Shown here: one piece after another, positions 41,548 through 49,693 of the stretch
How positions within the stretch are numbered: the first letter of the stretch is position 1
Layout: each line of letters starts with the position of its first letter
Source of the DNA: an uncultured Anaerolineae bacterium
Lineage (GTDB): Bacteria; Chloroflexota; Anaerolineae; J036; Brachytrichaceae
Assembly (NCBI GenBank): GCA_937959265.1
Contig: CALGMA010000020.1
Location: forward strand, 82,473 to 146,472
DNA: 64,000 nt
Direction: 5' to 3'
Made by a program: the position numbers and the translations under genes
The notes under the pieces: model-generated
What the model was told of the DNA's origin: nothing
The model's database searches: none
What the model saw: the letters and a program-made list of their open reading frames with translations, nothing else

Positions 41548-42621
41548 ATGTATCACGCACTCATCATGGCTGGCGGAAGCGGCACACGACTCTGGCCGCT
41601 CAGCCGCAAAGATCGTCCCAAGCAGTCATTGGCGCTCGTCGAAGAGCGGACGATGTTTCAAGTGACCGCCTATCGGTTGCAGCCGCTCATCCCGCTGGAG
41701 CGTGTACACGTGGTCACCAATGCCCAGATGGCCGCGATCTTCAAGGAGCAAGTGCCGGGTATCCCGGCGGCCAACTACATCATCGAGCCCAGCGCGAAGG
41801 ATAACGGCCCAGCAGTTGGTCTGGCGCTCACGCATATCGCGCACGCCGACTCGGACGCCACGGTGGCGATCCTGACCGCCGACCATCATATCGGCAAGAC
41901 GGCGGAATTCCACAGGGCGTTGCAAGCTGCTTACGAAGTTGCCCAGGATGACTATATCGTCACCCTCGGCATCATGCCGACGTATCCCTCGACTGGCTTC
42001 GGTTACATCGAGCGCGGTGACGCGATGGAGACGCGACATGGCCTCGACATTTTTCACGCCCGCCGCTTCACCGAGAAGCCGAAACAAGAGGTCGCAGAGG
42101 CTTATCTGGCCGATGGCCGGCACTCCTGGAATAGCGGCATGTTCATCATGAAGTGCCAAGTTGGTTTGCACGAGTTCCGGCGCCAGCAGCCGGAATTCGC
42201 CGCAGCCCTGGCCCGGCTTGGAACGACGATCGGTAGCTCGGCCTATGACGACGCGCTGCGGGCAGCCTGGGATGTCGCACCGAAGAAGTCCATAGACTAT
42301 GCCATCATGGAGGGTGCCGAACGCGTCGCCGTCATTCCCGTAGATATTGACTGGAGCGATATCGGCAGTTGGGCTTCGTTGTTGGACATCTTGCCAAAAG
42401 ATGCGCAGGGTAACGCTTTCTTCGGCGACCAGGTTCTGGCAATTGAGACCAGCAATACCCTCGTGCGCACCAGCGATCGTTTCGTCGCCGTCATGGGCTT
42501 GAAGGACGTTGTCATCGTGGACACGCCCGATGCATTGCTGGTATGCTCGTTGGACCGCGTATCCGATCTTAAGCAGATCGTAGAGCGGCTGCGCCAAGAT
42601 CGGCGCGACGATCTGCTCTGA
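41548..42621 (+). CDS. manC: Mannose-1-phosphate guanylyltransferase
   Basis: The protein has 357 residues, the short form without the C-terminal isomerase. It has the nucleotidyl-transferase signature ALIMAGGSGTRLWPLSRKDRPKQ at residues 5-27. It also has EPSAKDNGPAVGLAL, LTADHHIG, FGYIERGDAM, ARRFTEKPKQEVA and WNSGMFIMK. It makes GDP-mannose from mannose-1-phosphate and GTP for glycan synthesis. The ORF-track start at 41494 is replaced by ATG 41548 because homologues begin at the MAGG region. It is preceded by a 167-bp gap with no recognisable gene. It is followed within 4 bp by the first Wzz-like gene. Confidence 0.92.
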   Translation: MYHALIMAGGSGTRLWPLSRKDRPKQSLALVEERTMFQVTAYRLQPLIPLERVHVVTNAQMAAIFKEQVPGIPAANYIIEPSAKDNGPAVGLALTHIAHADSDATVAILTADHHIGKTAEFHRALQAAYEVAQDDYIVTLGIMPTYPSTGFGYIERGDAMETRHGLDIFHARRFTEKPKQEVAEAYLADGRHSWNSGMFIMKCQVGLHEFRRQQPEFAAALARLGTTIGSSAYDDALRAAWDVAPKKSIDYAIMEGAERVAVIPVDIDWSDIGSWASLLDILPKDAQGNAFFGDQVLAIETSNTLVRTSDRFVAVMGLKDVVIVDTPDALLVCSLDRVSDLKQIVERLRQDRRDDLL

Positions 42622-42625
42622 ACGC

Positions 42626-43306
42626 ATGCTTGCAGATTACGCTCGAATTCTGTTGCGACGCTGGTGGTTGGTGCTGTTGCCGGCTGCACTAATCTTGGCG
42701 GTCACGCTGCTGACGACGCGGCCCGCGCCGCCGACATACGTGGTGACGATGTCGTTCGCAGTCGGCCTACTGCCAGAGCCGCTGCGCGAGCAAGCATACA
42801 ACTACGACCGGCATTACAACTGGTTGGCGTCGGAATATGTCACGCAGGGCTTTTCGTTGATCATCAGCAAGGGTGCGTTTGCCGACAACGTCGCCAAGCG
42901 GCTGGCGCGTCGGGATGTGTCGCTGCCTGCGCCGCTGGCAGGCGCGATTCGTTCAGAGTATCGTTCGAGCGTGATGGTCGTCTATGTGTCGTGGCCCGAT
43001 CCCGAGCAAGCGGCGCAAATCGCTCAAGCGGTGGTGGACGAACTGGACGAGAACTACGAAGCCTACTGGCCACAACTGAAAGGCGTGGGCGCTTCGCCAG
43101 TGCGGCTGATGGACCCTATTGTGCCTGTGCCGACGGCGGCGCCCCTGCGCGACCGCTTCGATTTGCCGATGCGCCTTGTGATTGGCTTGCTCGCCGGTGC
43201 GGTGCTGGTCTTGTTGTGGCATCATTTTGACCCGGTGATCAGGGAGCGCCGCGAAATTGAGCACATGGGGCTGAGTGTCATCGGCGAAATCCCTGAGCGG
43301 TTCTAG
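42626..43306 (+). CDS. Wzz-type chain-length determinant protein 1
   Basis: The protein has 226 residues. An N-terminal membrane span (RRWWLVLLPAALILAVTLLT, about residues 12-31) and a C-terminal one (MRLVIGLLAGAVLVLLWHHF, about 183-202) bracket a periplasmic domain. This is the topology of Wzz/polysaccharide co-polymerase proteins. The usual Pro-rich motif before the second span appears as PVPTAAPLRDRFDLPMR. It would set glycan chain length with the polymerase. It lies between manC and the second Wzz-like gene, with start and stop spacing below 20 bp, so they are one operon. Confidence 0.75.
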   Translation: MLADYARILLRRWWLVLLPAALILAVTLLTTRPAPPTYVVTMSFAVGLLPEPLREQAYNYDRHYNWLASEYVTQGFSLIISKGAFADNVAKRLARRDVSLPAPLAGAIRSEYRSSVMVVYVSWPDPEQAAQIAQAVVDELDENYEAYWPQLKGVGASPVRLMDPIVPVPTAAPLRDRFDLPMRLVIGLLAGAVLVLLWHHFDPVIRERREIEHMGLSVIGEIPERF

Positions 43307-43322
43307 AGGTTGCTCGCAAAAG

Positions 43323-43973
43323 ATGGAGCTACAAGATTACATTCAAATCGTCAAGCGGCGCTGGTGGATCGTCGTGCTGACGGCGCTGATCGCAGTGGCC
43401 AGCGCGTTTGTCTTCAGCCGGCTGCAGACGCCGATCTACAAATCGTCCATGAAGCTGACGATTCAGCCGGCGCGCACCGACTTCGGCCAAACCCAGGCTG
43501 CCAAGCAGTTGCTATCTTCCTACATTAGCATCATTCGCACCGAGCGCAACGCAGCGGAGGTCGGCAAGCGCTTGCAGTTGGACTACTCACCAGCCTACAT
43601 CTACGGCCAGACGCGCATGGCTGACGATGCTGCCAGCTATGGGGTGGAGATCGAAGTGCGCGATTACGACGGCGAAACGGCCAATCGCATCGCACGGGAG
43701 TGGGCGCAATTGTTCGTCGAGTTTCGCAACCGCGACAACGCCAAGCAGCGTCGTGAAGATCGTGTCGAAGCGATCTTGGGTGATGACCCACGCTACGTGC
43801 AGGATTACCCACGCACCAGCGTGAACACAGCAGCAGGCTTGCTCCTGGGCCTGGTTGCCGGCACAGCAATTGCGGCGTTGCTCGAATGGCGGCAATCTGT
43901 GCTGCTCCGCACACCGAAGGACGTCGAGCGTAATCTGTCGCTGCCCGTCGTCGGTGCCATCCCGGCCAACTGA
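43323..43973 (+). CDS. Wzz-type chain-length determinant protein 2
   Basis: The protein has 216 residues from ATG 43323 (MELQDYIQIVKRRWWIVVLTA), the typical Wzz N-terminus. Membrane spans are at about 12-31 and in TSVNTAAGLLLGLVAGTAIAALL near 175-197. The track start at 43275 overlaps the previous gene. The first periplasmic strand, PIYKSSMKLTIQPARTDF, matches the family. It is followed 6 bp later by the Wzc/CpsD-like ATPase, as in classical co-polymerase/kinase pairs. It probably works with that protein and the first Wzz-like protein in controlling export of surface glycan. Confidence 0.8.
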   Translation: MELQDYIQIVKRRWWIVVLTALIAVASAFVFSRLQTPIYKSSMKLTIQPARTDFGQTQAAKQLLSSYISIIRTERNAAEVGKRLQLDYSPAYIYGQTRMADDAASYGVEIEVRDYDGETANRIAREWAQLFVEFRNRDNAKQRREDRVEAILGDDPRYVQDYPRTSVNTAAGLLLGLVAGTAIAALLEWRQSVLLRTPKDVERNLSLPVVGAIPAN

Positions 43974-43979
43974 TCCGCT

Positions 43980-44609
43980 ATGAACCTGATCACGCTCACC
44001 GAACCGAAATCCCCTGCTGCTGAGGCGTATCGTACGCTGCGCACGAATCTGCACTTCGCGATGCTCGACGCGCCGCTGCGGACATTGCTCGTCGCCTCGC
44101 CGGATTCCGGCCAGAACGCGGCGAAGGTGCTGGCGAACCTGGCCGTCACGTTGGCGCAAGGCGGGAAGCGTGTCATCGCCGTGGATGCCGATCTGCGTGA
44201 GCCGGCACTGCACCTCGCCTTCGACGTGCCGAATACAACCGGCCTGGCCGATTGGCTCGAAGGCAGCGTGAACGGCTCGGGCGAGCTGCCATTGCACCCG
44301 ACGTCGCTGCCCAACCTAAGCCTGTTGACGAGTGGGACGCTGCCGGCCATCCCCGCCGATCTCATCAGCTCGGATCGTATGGTCTACGCTGTTGAGCGAC
44401 TTGCCGGCATGACCGACCTGGTCTTGTTTAGTGCGCCGCCACTCGGCCACCAGGTCAGTGATGCTGCCGTGCTGGCTTCGCGTGTGGATGGGGTATTGCT
44501 CGTCGTGGAAGCCGGCAAGACGCGGCTCGATCGCGCGCAGCAAGCAAAGGACATTCTGGCTCGTGCACATGCGCGGTTGATCGGCGCTGTGATGTTGGGT
44601 GCAAAGTGA
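43980..44609 (+). CDS. Wzc/CpsD-like ATPase with degenerate Walker motifs
   Basis: The protein has 209 residues. Family landmarks are clear: SPAAEAYRTLRTNLHFA near the N-terminus, VIAVDADLREPALH (Walker A') and DGVLLVVEAGKTRLD. The Walker A region reads VASPDSGQNAAKVLANLAVTLA instead of SPxPGEGKST, so the GK[ST] core is gone. The Walker B position reads LVLFSAPPLG, where the usual Asp is replaced by Ser. No C-terminal Tyr cluster is present. It is therefore probably not an active tyrosine kinase but a structural partner of the Wzz proteins. It is the last gene of this operon. Confidence 0.75.
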   Translation: MNLITLTEPKSPAAEAYRTLRTNLHFAMLDAPLRTLLVASPDSGQNAAKVLANLAVTLAQGGKRVIAVDADLREPALHLAFDVPNTTGLADWLEGSVNGSGELPLHPTSLPNLSLLTSGTLPAIPADLISSDRMVYAVERLAGMTDLVLFSAPPLGHQVSDAAVLASRVDGVLLVVEAGKTRLDRAQQAKDILARAHARLIGAVMLGAK

Positions 44610-44685
44610 CGAGGTGTTGCACGAATTGTCCAACGACGGATGTGCCGGAAGTCCGAAGAGGCTCCATTCGTGATCGCGCGTCGGG

Positions 44686-44691
44686 TATAAT
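44686..44691 (+). promoter_or_regulatory. Consensus -10 box upstream of the 44706 gene
   Basis: TATAAT with GGG immediately before it; the -35 region is weak. The predicted start (about 44698) lies 8 nt before GTG 44706, giving a very short leader. Confidence 0.4.
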
Positions 44692-44705
44692 CTTCATGCT
44701 AACTC

Positions 44706-46289
44706 GTGGAGAAGGTCCTCGATCGCGTGATACATCGCCCAACCCAAACCTCAGATTATTGGTCCGCCCTCTCAATCGCTGCGGACGATGCTGAGTTTCT
44801 TTATGGTTTCATTCTTGAAGCGGGCAGACCTCAGCGCATCGCCGATTTGGCACGGGCGCTTATCCGCCACCGTGTTGACCAAGAGAACGCTGCGCTGCGC
44901 CGCCAGTGGGCCGACAACAACATCTACCAGCCGAAGAAGCGCTACACAATCGGTGAAAGGCTCGTCTTCCCTGCGCTGAAATTTGCCTCGGGCCAGGTTG
45001 TTGATGTGCGTCCGGGCAACAACCCCGACTTGGGCGCATTCGAAGTCATCGCCGTGCAGTTCGATGATGGCCGGCGCCGTGAATTCGCGGCCAACTACCA
45101 TCGCCCGCATCGTCTGAACGATGAAGATGCGACGGCGCTATTCGATGCGGCACCGCTCAAATCGCCCGAGGAATTGTATGAAGTGCATGGCCAACGCGTA
45201 GTCGCCGCGCTGGAAGCTGCGTTCGAGAGCAACAACGAATTCATTCGCATTGGCGATGAGTGGTTCCTGCGCGCCATGATGGCCGAGGTGAATATCGGTC
45301 ACCTGAACCTGGCTGAAGCGGTGCTCGATATGGCGAACGGGGGGCCACTGACGACGGACGTCATCCTGCGTGATTTGGGGTTGCCGCCAGACGTGGGCGC
45401 AAATGTGCAAGAAGCCTCGCTGAATAACGCGCTGGCCATGGATCCGCGCTTCGATGAAGTCAGCTTGAACGACACACCGGCCTGGTTCCTTCGGCGATTG
45501 GAGCCGGTGGAGGTGCGAGAGATGCCCGAGCCGCTGCGCGCCGAACGTTTGTCGGGACGAACCACGATTAGTCCTGAACTCGCCGCGCTGGCCTACGAGC
45601 TGGATGATGAGCTGGAGTTCGACGAAGCGACGCCAGTGTCGCCGGCGCAGAGCGCAACGTTCATCCTAACCTATCCGCATCGCCGCGCCGGCACGCTCGG
45701 GTGGTCGCGTGCGGCAGCGTCCGTTTTGCCGCAATCGCACAAGCCGCGAATTCCGATGCGTTTCAAAGACCGGCTGACGCAGAAAGAGATGATCGTATGG
45801 TTGGTGCGCGAAGGGCGCTACATTTGGGGGCTGGGTGATTGGTTCAAAGCCAACGATCTACCCGCCGGCGCTTATATCGAACTGGCGCGCAGCGACGCCG
45901 AAAACGTCGTGTGGATAGACTACCGCCGGCGCAGACCGAAGCGTGAGTGGGTGCGTGTCGCCAGCATGCGCGATGGTCGGTTGCACTTGGAGACGGCGCA
46001 GCGCGCCGTGGCTTGCGAAGTGGATGAGCTGATGTCAGTGTTCGTGGATGATCCGCGCATGCTCGATGCACTGCGCAACGAGCGCCGGCGTGACGTGATG
46101 CAAGCCGTGCGCGAGGCCTTCCCCGAGATCGCCAAACTGAGTCCGCAAGGCAACGTGCACGCCCGAACGCTCTACGCCGTGGTGAACGTGATCACGCGTA
46201 GTGCGCCGACCGATGTGTTCGCGGCATTGACGGCGATCGGCACATATGTGCCGGTGGGAGACAACTACTGGCACCTGGGCGAGCGTTGA
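44706..46289 (+). CDS. Unknown large soluble protein
   Basis: The protein has 527 residues and no signal or membrane segment. GTG 44706 is used as in the ORF track; GTG 44730 with GAGAAGG upstream is a good alternative. The N-terminal 60 residues are helical (IADLARALIRHRVDQENAAL) and resemble a small winged-helix or N-terminal DNA-binding module. Two central beta-rich segments follow (GERLVFPALKFASGQVVDVR, then a second block near 330). The second half has MRFKDRLTQKEMIVWLVREGRYIWGLGDWF and ends with a helical region. I do not recognise the family. With the next gene it forms a tight pair between the polysaccharide genes and tRNA-Arg. Confidence 0.6.
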   Translation: MEKVLDRVIHRPTQTSDYWSALSIAADDAEFLYGFILEAGRPQRIADLARALIRHRVDQENAALRRQWADNNIYQPKKRYTIGERLVFPALKFASGQVVDVRPGNNPDLGAFEVIAVQFDDGRRREFAANYHRPHRLNDEDATALFDAAPLKSPEELYEVHGQRVVAALEAAFESNNEFIRIGDEWFLRAMMAEVNIGHLNLAEAVLDMANGGPLTTDVILRDLGLPPDVGANVQEASLNNALAMDPRFDEVSLNDTPAWFLRRLEPVEVREMPEPLRAERLSGRTTISPELAALAYELDDELEFDEATPVSPAQSATFILTYPHRRAGTLGWSRAAASVLPQSHKPRIPMRFKDRLTQKEMIVWLVREGRYIWGLGDWFKANDLPAGAYIELARSDAENVVWIDYRRRRPKREWVRVASMRDGRLHLETAQRAVACEVDELMSVFVDDPRMLDALRNERRRDVMQAVREAFPEIAKLSPQGNVHARTLYAVVNVITRSAPTDVFAALTAIGTYVPVGDNYWHLGER

Positions 46290-46316
46290 TTTGGCTGGCT
46301 TTGAGCAATACGAACG

Positions 46317-46733
46317 ATGAAGCTTCTTCGACCGACCGAGAACACGCCCTTTCACATTGACTATTCCTGGTTTGAGAAGAACGGCCAGGATGTGAACGTG
46401 CTGATCTACAAATGCCTGACGTCCGAGCAGCAGGAACGACTGGCCGGATCGCTGGCAGACGAAGCATTCGACTTTGTGGACGAAGTCACCGGTGAAGTGC
46501 GGCGCGTGACGCGCGCGATGCAGATGATTCGTACCGAGCGCGCCGACGACCCGACGTTCATCAGCGCGCGTTTGCCTTTGGCCGAGTCCGTCTTCCGCGT
46601 CTTCTTGCTGAACGACAATCATCCGCTGACGCCGGTCGAACTGGCGGCGCGCATCGGGCGTAAACCTTCCGAGATCCTCGCTCAGCTTGGCGGTCGCGCT
46701 GTTTATAATGGTATTCGGCCGATCATGAATTAG
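46317..46733 (+). CDS. Unknown small protein paired with the 44706 gene
   Basis: The protein has 138 residues. The N-terminal half is beta/alpha (FHIDYSWFEKNGQDVNVLIY) and the second half has a helix-turn-helix-like stretch (HPLTPVELAARIGRKPSEILAQLGG). The stop TAG ends at 46733, so its last G is the first base of tRNA-Arg, and the gene and tRNA are therefore probably co-transcribed. It has no recognised family; a wHTH DNA- or RNA-binding role is a guess. The start ATG follows the 527-residue gene by 27 bp. Confidence 0.65.
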   Translation: MKLLRPTENTPFHIDYSWFEKNGQDVNVLIYKCLTSEQQERLAGSLADEAFDFVDEVTGEVRRVTRAMQMIRTERADDPTFISARLPLAESVFRVFLLNDNHPLTPVELAARIGRKPSEILAQLGGRAVYNGIRPIMN

Positions 46734-46806
46734 CCCCCGTAGCTCAATAGGATAGAGCAGGGCACTTCTAATGCCGAGGTTGTGAGTTCGAGTCTCGCCG
46801 GGGGCG
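46733..46806 (+). tRNA. tRNA-Arg (anticodon UCU)
   Basis: The 74-nt cloverleaf has acceptor GCCCCCG pairing with CGGGGGC (discriminator G), D-stem GCTC/GAGC, and an anticodon stem of four clear pairs around the loop CTTCTAA (anticodon TCT, decoding AGA). The T-stem is GTGAG/CTCGC with the TTCGAGT loop. The 3' CCA is not encoded. Its first G is also the last base of the upstream stop codon. Confidence 0.95.
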
Positions 46807-46874
46807 TTCCTCACTGCATCCCTCTCCAAAGGTATAGCTGGTTCTCCGTCGTAAATAGGCTTAGAGTTGAGTTT

Positions 46875-46892
46875 GCCGTGCGACAGCACGGC
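46875..46892. promoter_or_regulatory. GC-rich hairpin upstream of the ABC exporter
   Basis: GCCGTG and CACGGC pair perfectly around a 6-nt loop. They lie between tRNA-Arg and the ABC transporter ATG at 46909. It may be a tRNA-operon terminator lacking a T-run, or may affect translation of the exporter because it lies just 16 bp before the start. Confidence 0.35.
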
Positions 46893-46908
46893 TTGACTTC
46901 ATAAGCGT

Positions 46909-48762
46909 ATGGCCCGACCCATCCGAGAACCGCCCCAGAAGAGCTTTCGCCTACGGGAGATCCGTTCTGCTGCATCGAACGTTGTCAGGGCATTCGATCT
47001 GATCTGGCAGGCACACCCGCCCAGCACATTGGGCATGGCCGGTGTGACACTGTTGCGCGCAGCCCTGCCGGCGGCGCAGGCGTGGGCCGGCAAGCTCATC
47101 ATAGACGGCGTGGTGGATGCCATCGGGCGCGCTCCATCCGCCGCCGACTTCTGGACGGCGCTGCAGCCGGCGCTGCCGTTTCTGATCTTGGAGTTCGTTC
47201 TGGTGACTGCCGGTGCGGTCTTGAACCAACTGCGCAGCCTATTCGAGCACGTGTTGCACGCGCGCCTGGCGCATGCCATCAACACCGCTATTATTCGTAA
47301 GTCGCTCACGCTGGATTTATATTTCTTCGAGAACGCGGAGTATTACGACAAACTGGAGAATGCGCGGCGCGAGGCCGACCGCCGGGCGCTGAGCATCCTG
47401 AACGATGGCTTCTCGCTCGTGCAAAACGCGATTACCCTGGCGTCGTTCGTCGCATTGCTGCTTGCCTTCAGCCCGCTGCTGGCGCTGTTGCTGTTGAGCG
47501 CGACGATCCCGCTTTTCGTCGCTCAGACGCGCTTCAGCGAGCTGCGCTTCCGACTGCTTACCTGGCGCGCGCCCGAAGCGCGGCGCATGATGTATCTGGA
47601 GCGCTTGCTGACCAACAACGAGAGCGCCAAAGAGGTCAAACTGTTTGGCCTGGGCGAGCCTTTGCTCAAGCGCTACCACGACCTGTTCTGGAAGTTCTAT
47701 GCCGAGGACACCGCGCTGGCCAAGCGGCGCAGCGCGATCAGCGTTGGTTTTGGTGTGCTCACCAGCCTGTCATACTACGCGGCCTACGCGTGGATCGTCT
47801 TTCGCACCGTCACCGGCGTCATCACCTTGGGGAGCATGGCGCTCTACTTGACGGTCTTCCGCCAGAGCCAAGGCACGTTTCAGGGCATGCTGCAGAGCAT
47901 GAACGCGCTCTACGAAAGCGCGTTATTCATGAGTAATTTGTATGGCTTCCTCGGCCTGGAGCCGCAGATGAAGACGTCCGGTGCGCCTTTGAAAGTCCCG
48001 CGCCCGATTGCCCGCGGCGTCGAGTTTCGCAACGTATCCTTCAGGTATCCGGGCCGAGTCGAATGGGCGTTGTGCAACGTCTCGGTGACCATCAGCCCTG
48101 GCGAGAAGCTGGCGCTGGTCGGGGCGAATGGCGCCGGCAAGACCACCTTCATCAAGCTGCTCACGCGGCTCTATGACCCGACCGAAGGGCAGATCTTGCT
48201 CGATGGCGTGGACTTGCGCGAATATGACATTGACGACTTGCGCTTGCGCATCGGCGTGATCTTTCAGGACTTCGTGCGCTATATGATGACGGCTGGCGAG
48301 AACATCGGCTTTGGACAGATCGAAGCGCTGGATGACCGGCCGCGTATCGCCCGTGCAGCCGAGAAGGGTGGGGCAGATGAGGTCATCGCTACCTTGCCGC
48401 AGGGCTATGACACGATGCTGGGTGCGTGGTTCGAGCGCGGGCGCGAACTCAGCGGTGGTCAGTGGCAGAAGATCGCGCTGAGCCGCGCCTTCATGCGCGA
48501 TGCCGAAGTGTTGGTGCTCGACGAGCCAACGTCTGCGCTTGACGCCGCACGTGAGTACGAGATCTTCCAGCGCTTCCGCCAGCTAACCGAGGGCCGTATC
48601 GCCATCCTGATCAGCCATCGCTTCAGCACCGTGCGCATGGCCGACCGCATCGCCGTGCTGGAAAATGGCGAGTTGGTCGAGCTAGGCACGCATCACGAGT
48701 TGCTGGAGCGGGACGGCGTATACGCTCGACTGTTCAATATGCAAGCGGAAGGATACCGGTAA
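46909..48762 (+). CDS. ABC exporter, fused membrane and ATPase domains
   Basis: The protein has 617 residues, a half-transporter. The membrane domain (about 30-345) has six spans (for example LPFLILEFVLVTAGAVLNQL, ITLASFVALLLAFSPLLALL). The nucleotide-binding domain has Walker A VGANGAGKTTFIKLL, Q-loop VIFQDFVRY, signature ELSGGQWQKIALSRAF, Walker B VLVLDEPTSALD and H-loop ISHRFSTV. It would work as a homo- or heterodimer exporting lipids, glycolipids or peptides. The substrate is unknown, though the nearby glycan genes would fit lipid-linked oligosaccharide. No partner half-transporter is adjacent. Confidence 0.92.
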   Translation: MARPIREPPQKSFRLREIRSAASNVVRAFDLIWQAHPPSTLGMAGVTLLRAALPAAQAWAGKLIIDGVVDAIGRAPSAADFWTALQPALPFLILEFVLVTAGAVLNQLRSLFEHVLHARLAHAINTAIIRKSLTLDLYFFENAEYYDKLENARREADRRALSILNDGFSLVQNAITLASFVALLLAFSPLLALLLLSATIPLFVAQTRFSELRFRLLTWRAPEARRMMYLERLLTNNESAKEVKLFGLGEPLLKRYHDLFWKFYAEDTALAKRRSAISVGFGVLTSLSYYAAYAWIVFRTVTGVITLGSMALYLTVFRQSQGTFQGMLQSMNALYESALFMSNLYGFLGLEPQMKTSGAPLKVPRPIARGVEFRNVSFRYPGRVEWALCNVSVTISPGEKLALVGANGAGKTTFIKLLTRLYDPTEGQILLDGVDLREYDIDDLRLRIGVIFQDFVRYMMTAGENIGFGQIEALDDRPRIARAAEKGGADEVIATLPQGYDTMLGAWFERGRELSGGQWQKIALSRAFMRDAEVLVLDEPTSALDAAREYEIFQRFRQLTEGRIAILISHRFSTVRMADRIAVLENGELVELGTHHELLERDGVYARLFNMQAEGYR

Positions 48763-48921
48763 TTCGGGGTCTCATACTTCGGCGCGCGCAGCGACCATCA
48801 CCTTGATCTGGATCCATGAATCCTTTGGACGACGCGACGAATTCGCCGGTGGTCTGGGCATGGTAGCGCTCACGGAGGGAATTCCGGCGACTCGATCACG
48901 ACAACTTCGTGTCAAATTAAC

Positions 48922-48927
48922 TATAAT
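48922..48927 (+). promoter_or_regulatory. Consensus -10 box upstream of the GNAT gene
   Basis: TATAAT with no clear -35 box. The transcription start is predicted near 48934-48935, one or two bases before ATG 48936. Confidence 0.4.
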
Positions 48928-48935
48928 CCGGATTC

Positions 48936-49547
48936 ATGCTGAAAGCACTTTCAGTGGCCATGGACGTCCAGCCGGTCACGCTCATCGGGCGCTGGGTGAG
49001 GCTGGAGCCACTGCGGGTGGAGCACGCCGAAGCATTGTGGCCGCAGGCCGATGAGCCCGAGATCTGGCGCTATATGCCCTATGGCGAGGTGAATTCGCCG
49101 GCCAAACTGCGTGCGGTGATCGAGGACTTGCTTGGGCGCCAGGCCCGTGGAACCGATTTGTGCTTTGCGGTGTTCAATTGTGTGACGGACACGGCAGCCG
49201 GCATGACGCGCTACATGACGATTGACCGGCCCAACCGGAGTCTGGAGATCGGCGGCACTTGGTATGGCAAGGCTTACCGCCGTACCGCGATGAACACGGA
49301 GTGCAAATACCTTCTGCTGAGGCATGCCTTCGAAGTGTTGGGGTGCGTCCGTGTGCAACTCAAGACCGATCTGCGCAACGAACGTAGCCAGCGCGCGATT
49401 GAGCGCTTGGGCGCCGTGCGCGAAGGCGTGCTGCGCAAGCACATGATCATGCCGGATGGCTACCAGCGTTCGTCGGTGATATATAGCGTGATTGACGACG
49501 AGTGGCCGGTGGTTAAAGCGCACCTCGAACGACTGCTGAGCGCGTAA
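48936..49547 (+). CDS. GNAT acetyltransferase (RimJ/RimL-like)
   Basis: The protein has 203 residues. RimJ/RimL-type GNAT pattern: TLIGRWVRLEPLRVEHAEAL at the N-terminus, a core with LCFAVFNCVTDTAAGMTRYM, SLEIGGTWYGKAYRRTAMNTECK (acetyl-CoA pyrophosphate-binding region) and VQLKTDLRNERSQRAIERLG. It acetylates an amine of a protein or small molecule. A TATAAT box (48922-48927) ends 8 nt before ATG 48936, which would make that start leaderless; ATG 48960 (MDVQPVTL) is the alternative. Confidence 0.88.
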   Translation: MLKALSVAMDVQPVTLIGRWVRLEPLRVEHAEALWPQADEPEIWRYMPYGEVNSPAKLRAVIEDLLGRQARGTDLCFAVFNCVTDTAAGMTRYMTIDRPNRSLEIGGTWYGKAYRRTAMNTECKYLLLRHAFEVLGCVRVQLKTDLRNERSQRAIERLGAVREGVLRKHMIMPDGYQRSSVIYSVIDDEWPVVKAHLERLLSA

Positions 49548-49693
49548 GTCTGCCCTGCGCTGATCCCCCGAAGCGTTTGTCCCCATGTCCGCGTTCTGTT
49601 TAGTAAGACCCGCTCAGCTCACTAAACCGTTTTAGAAATGGAGATGGTCGAAACCCACGAGAAACTCATTCTCGAAATGGCAGGAGAGATGTT

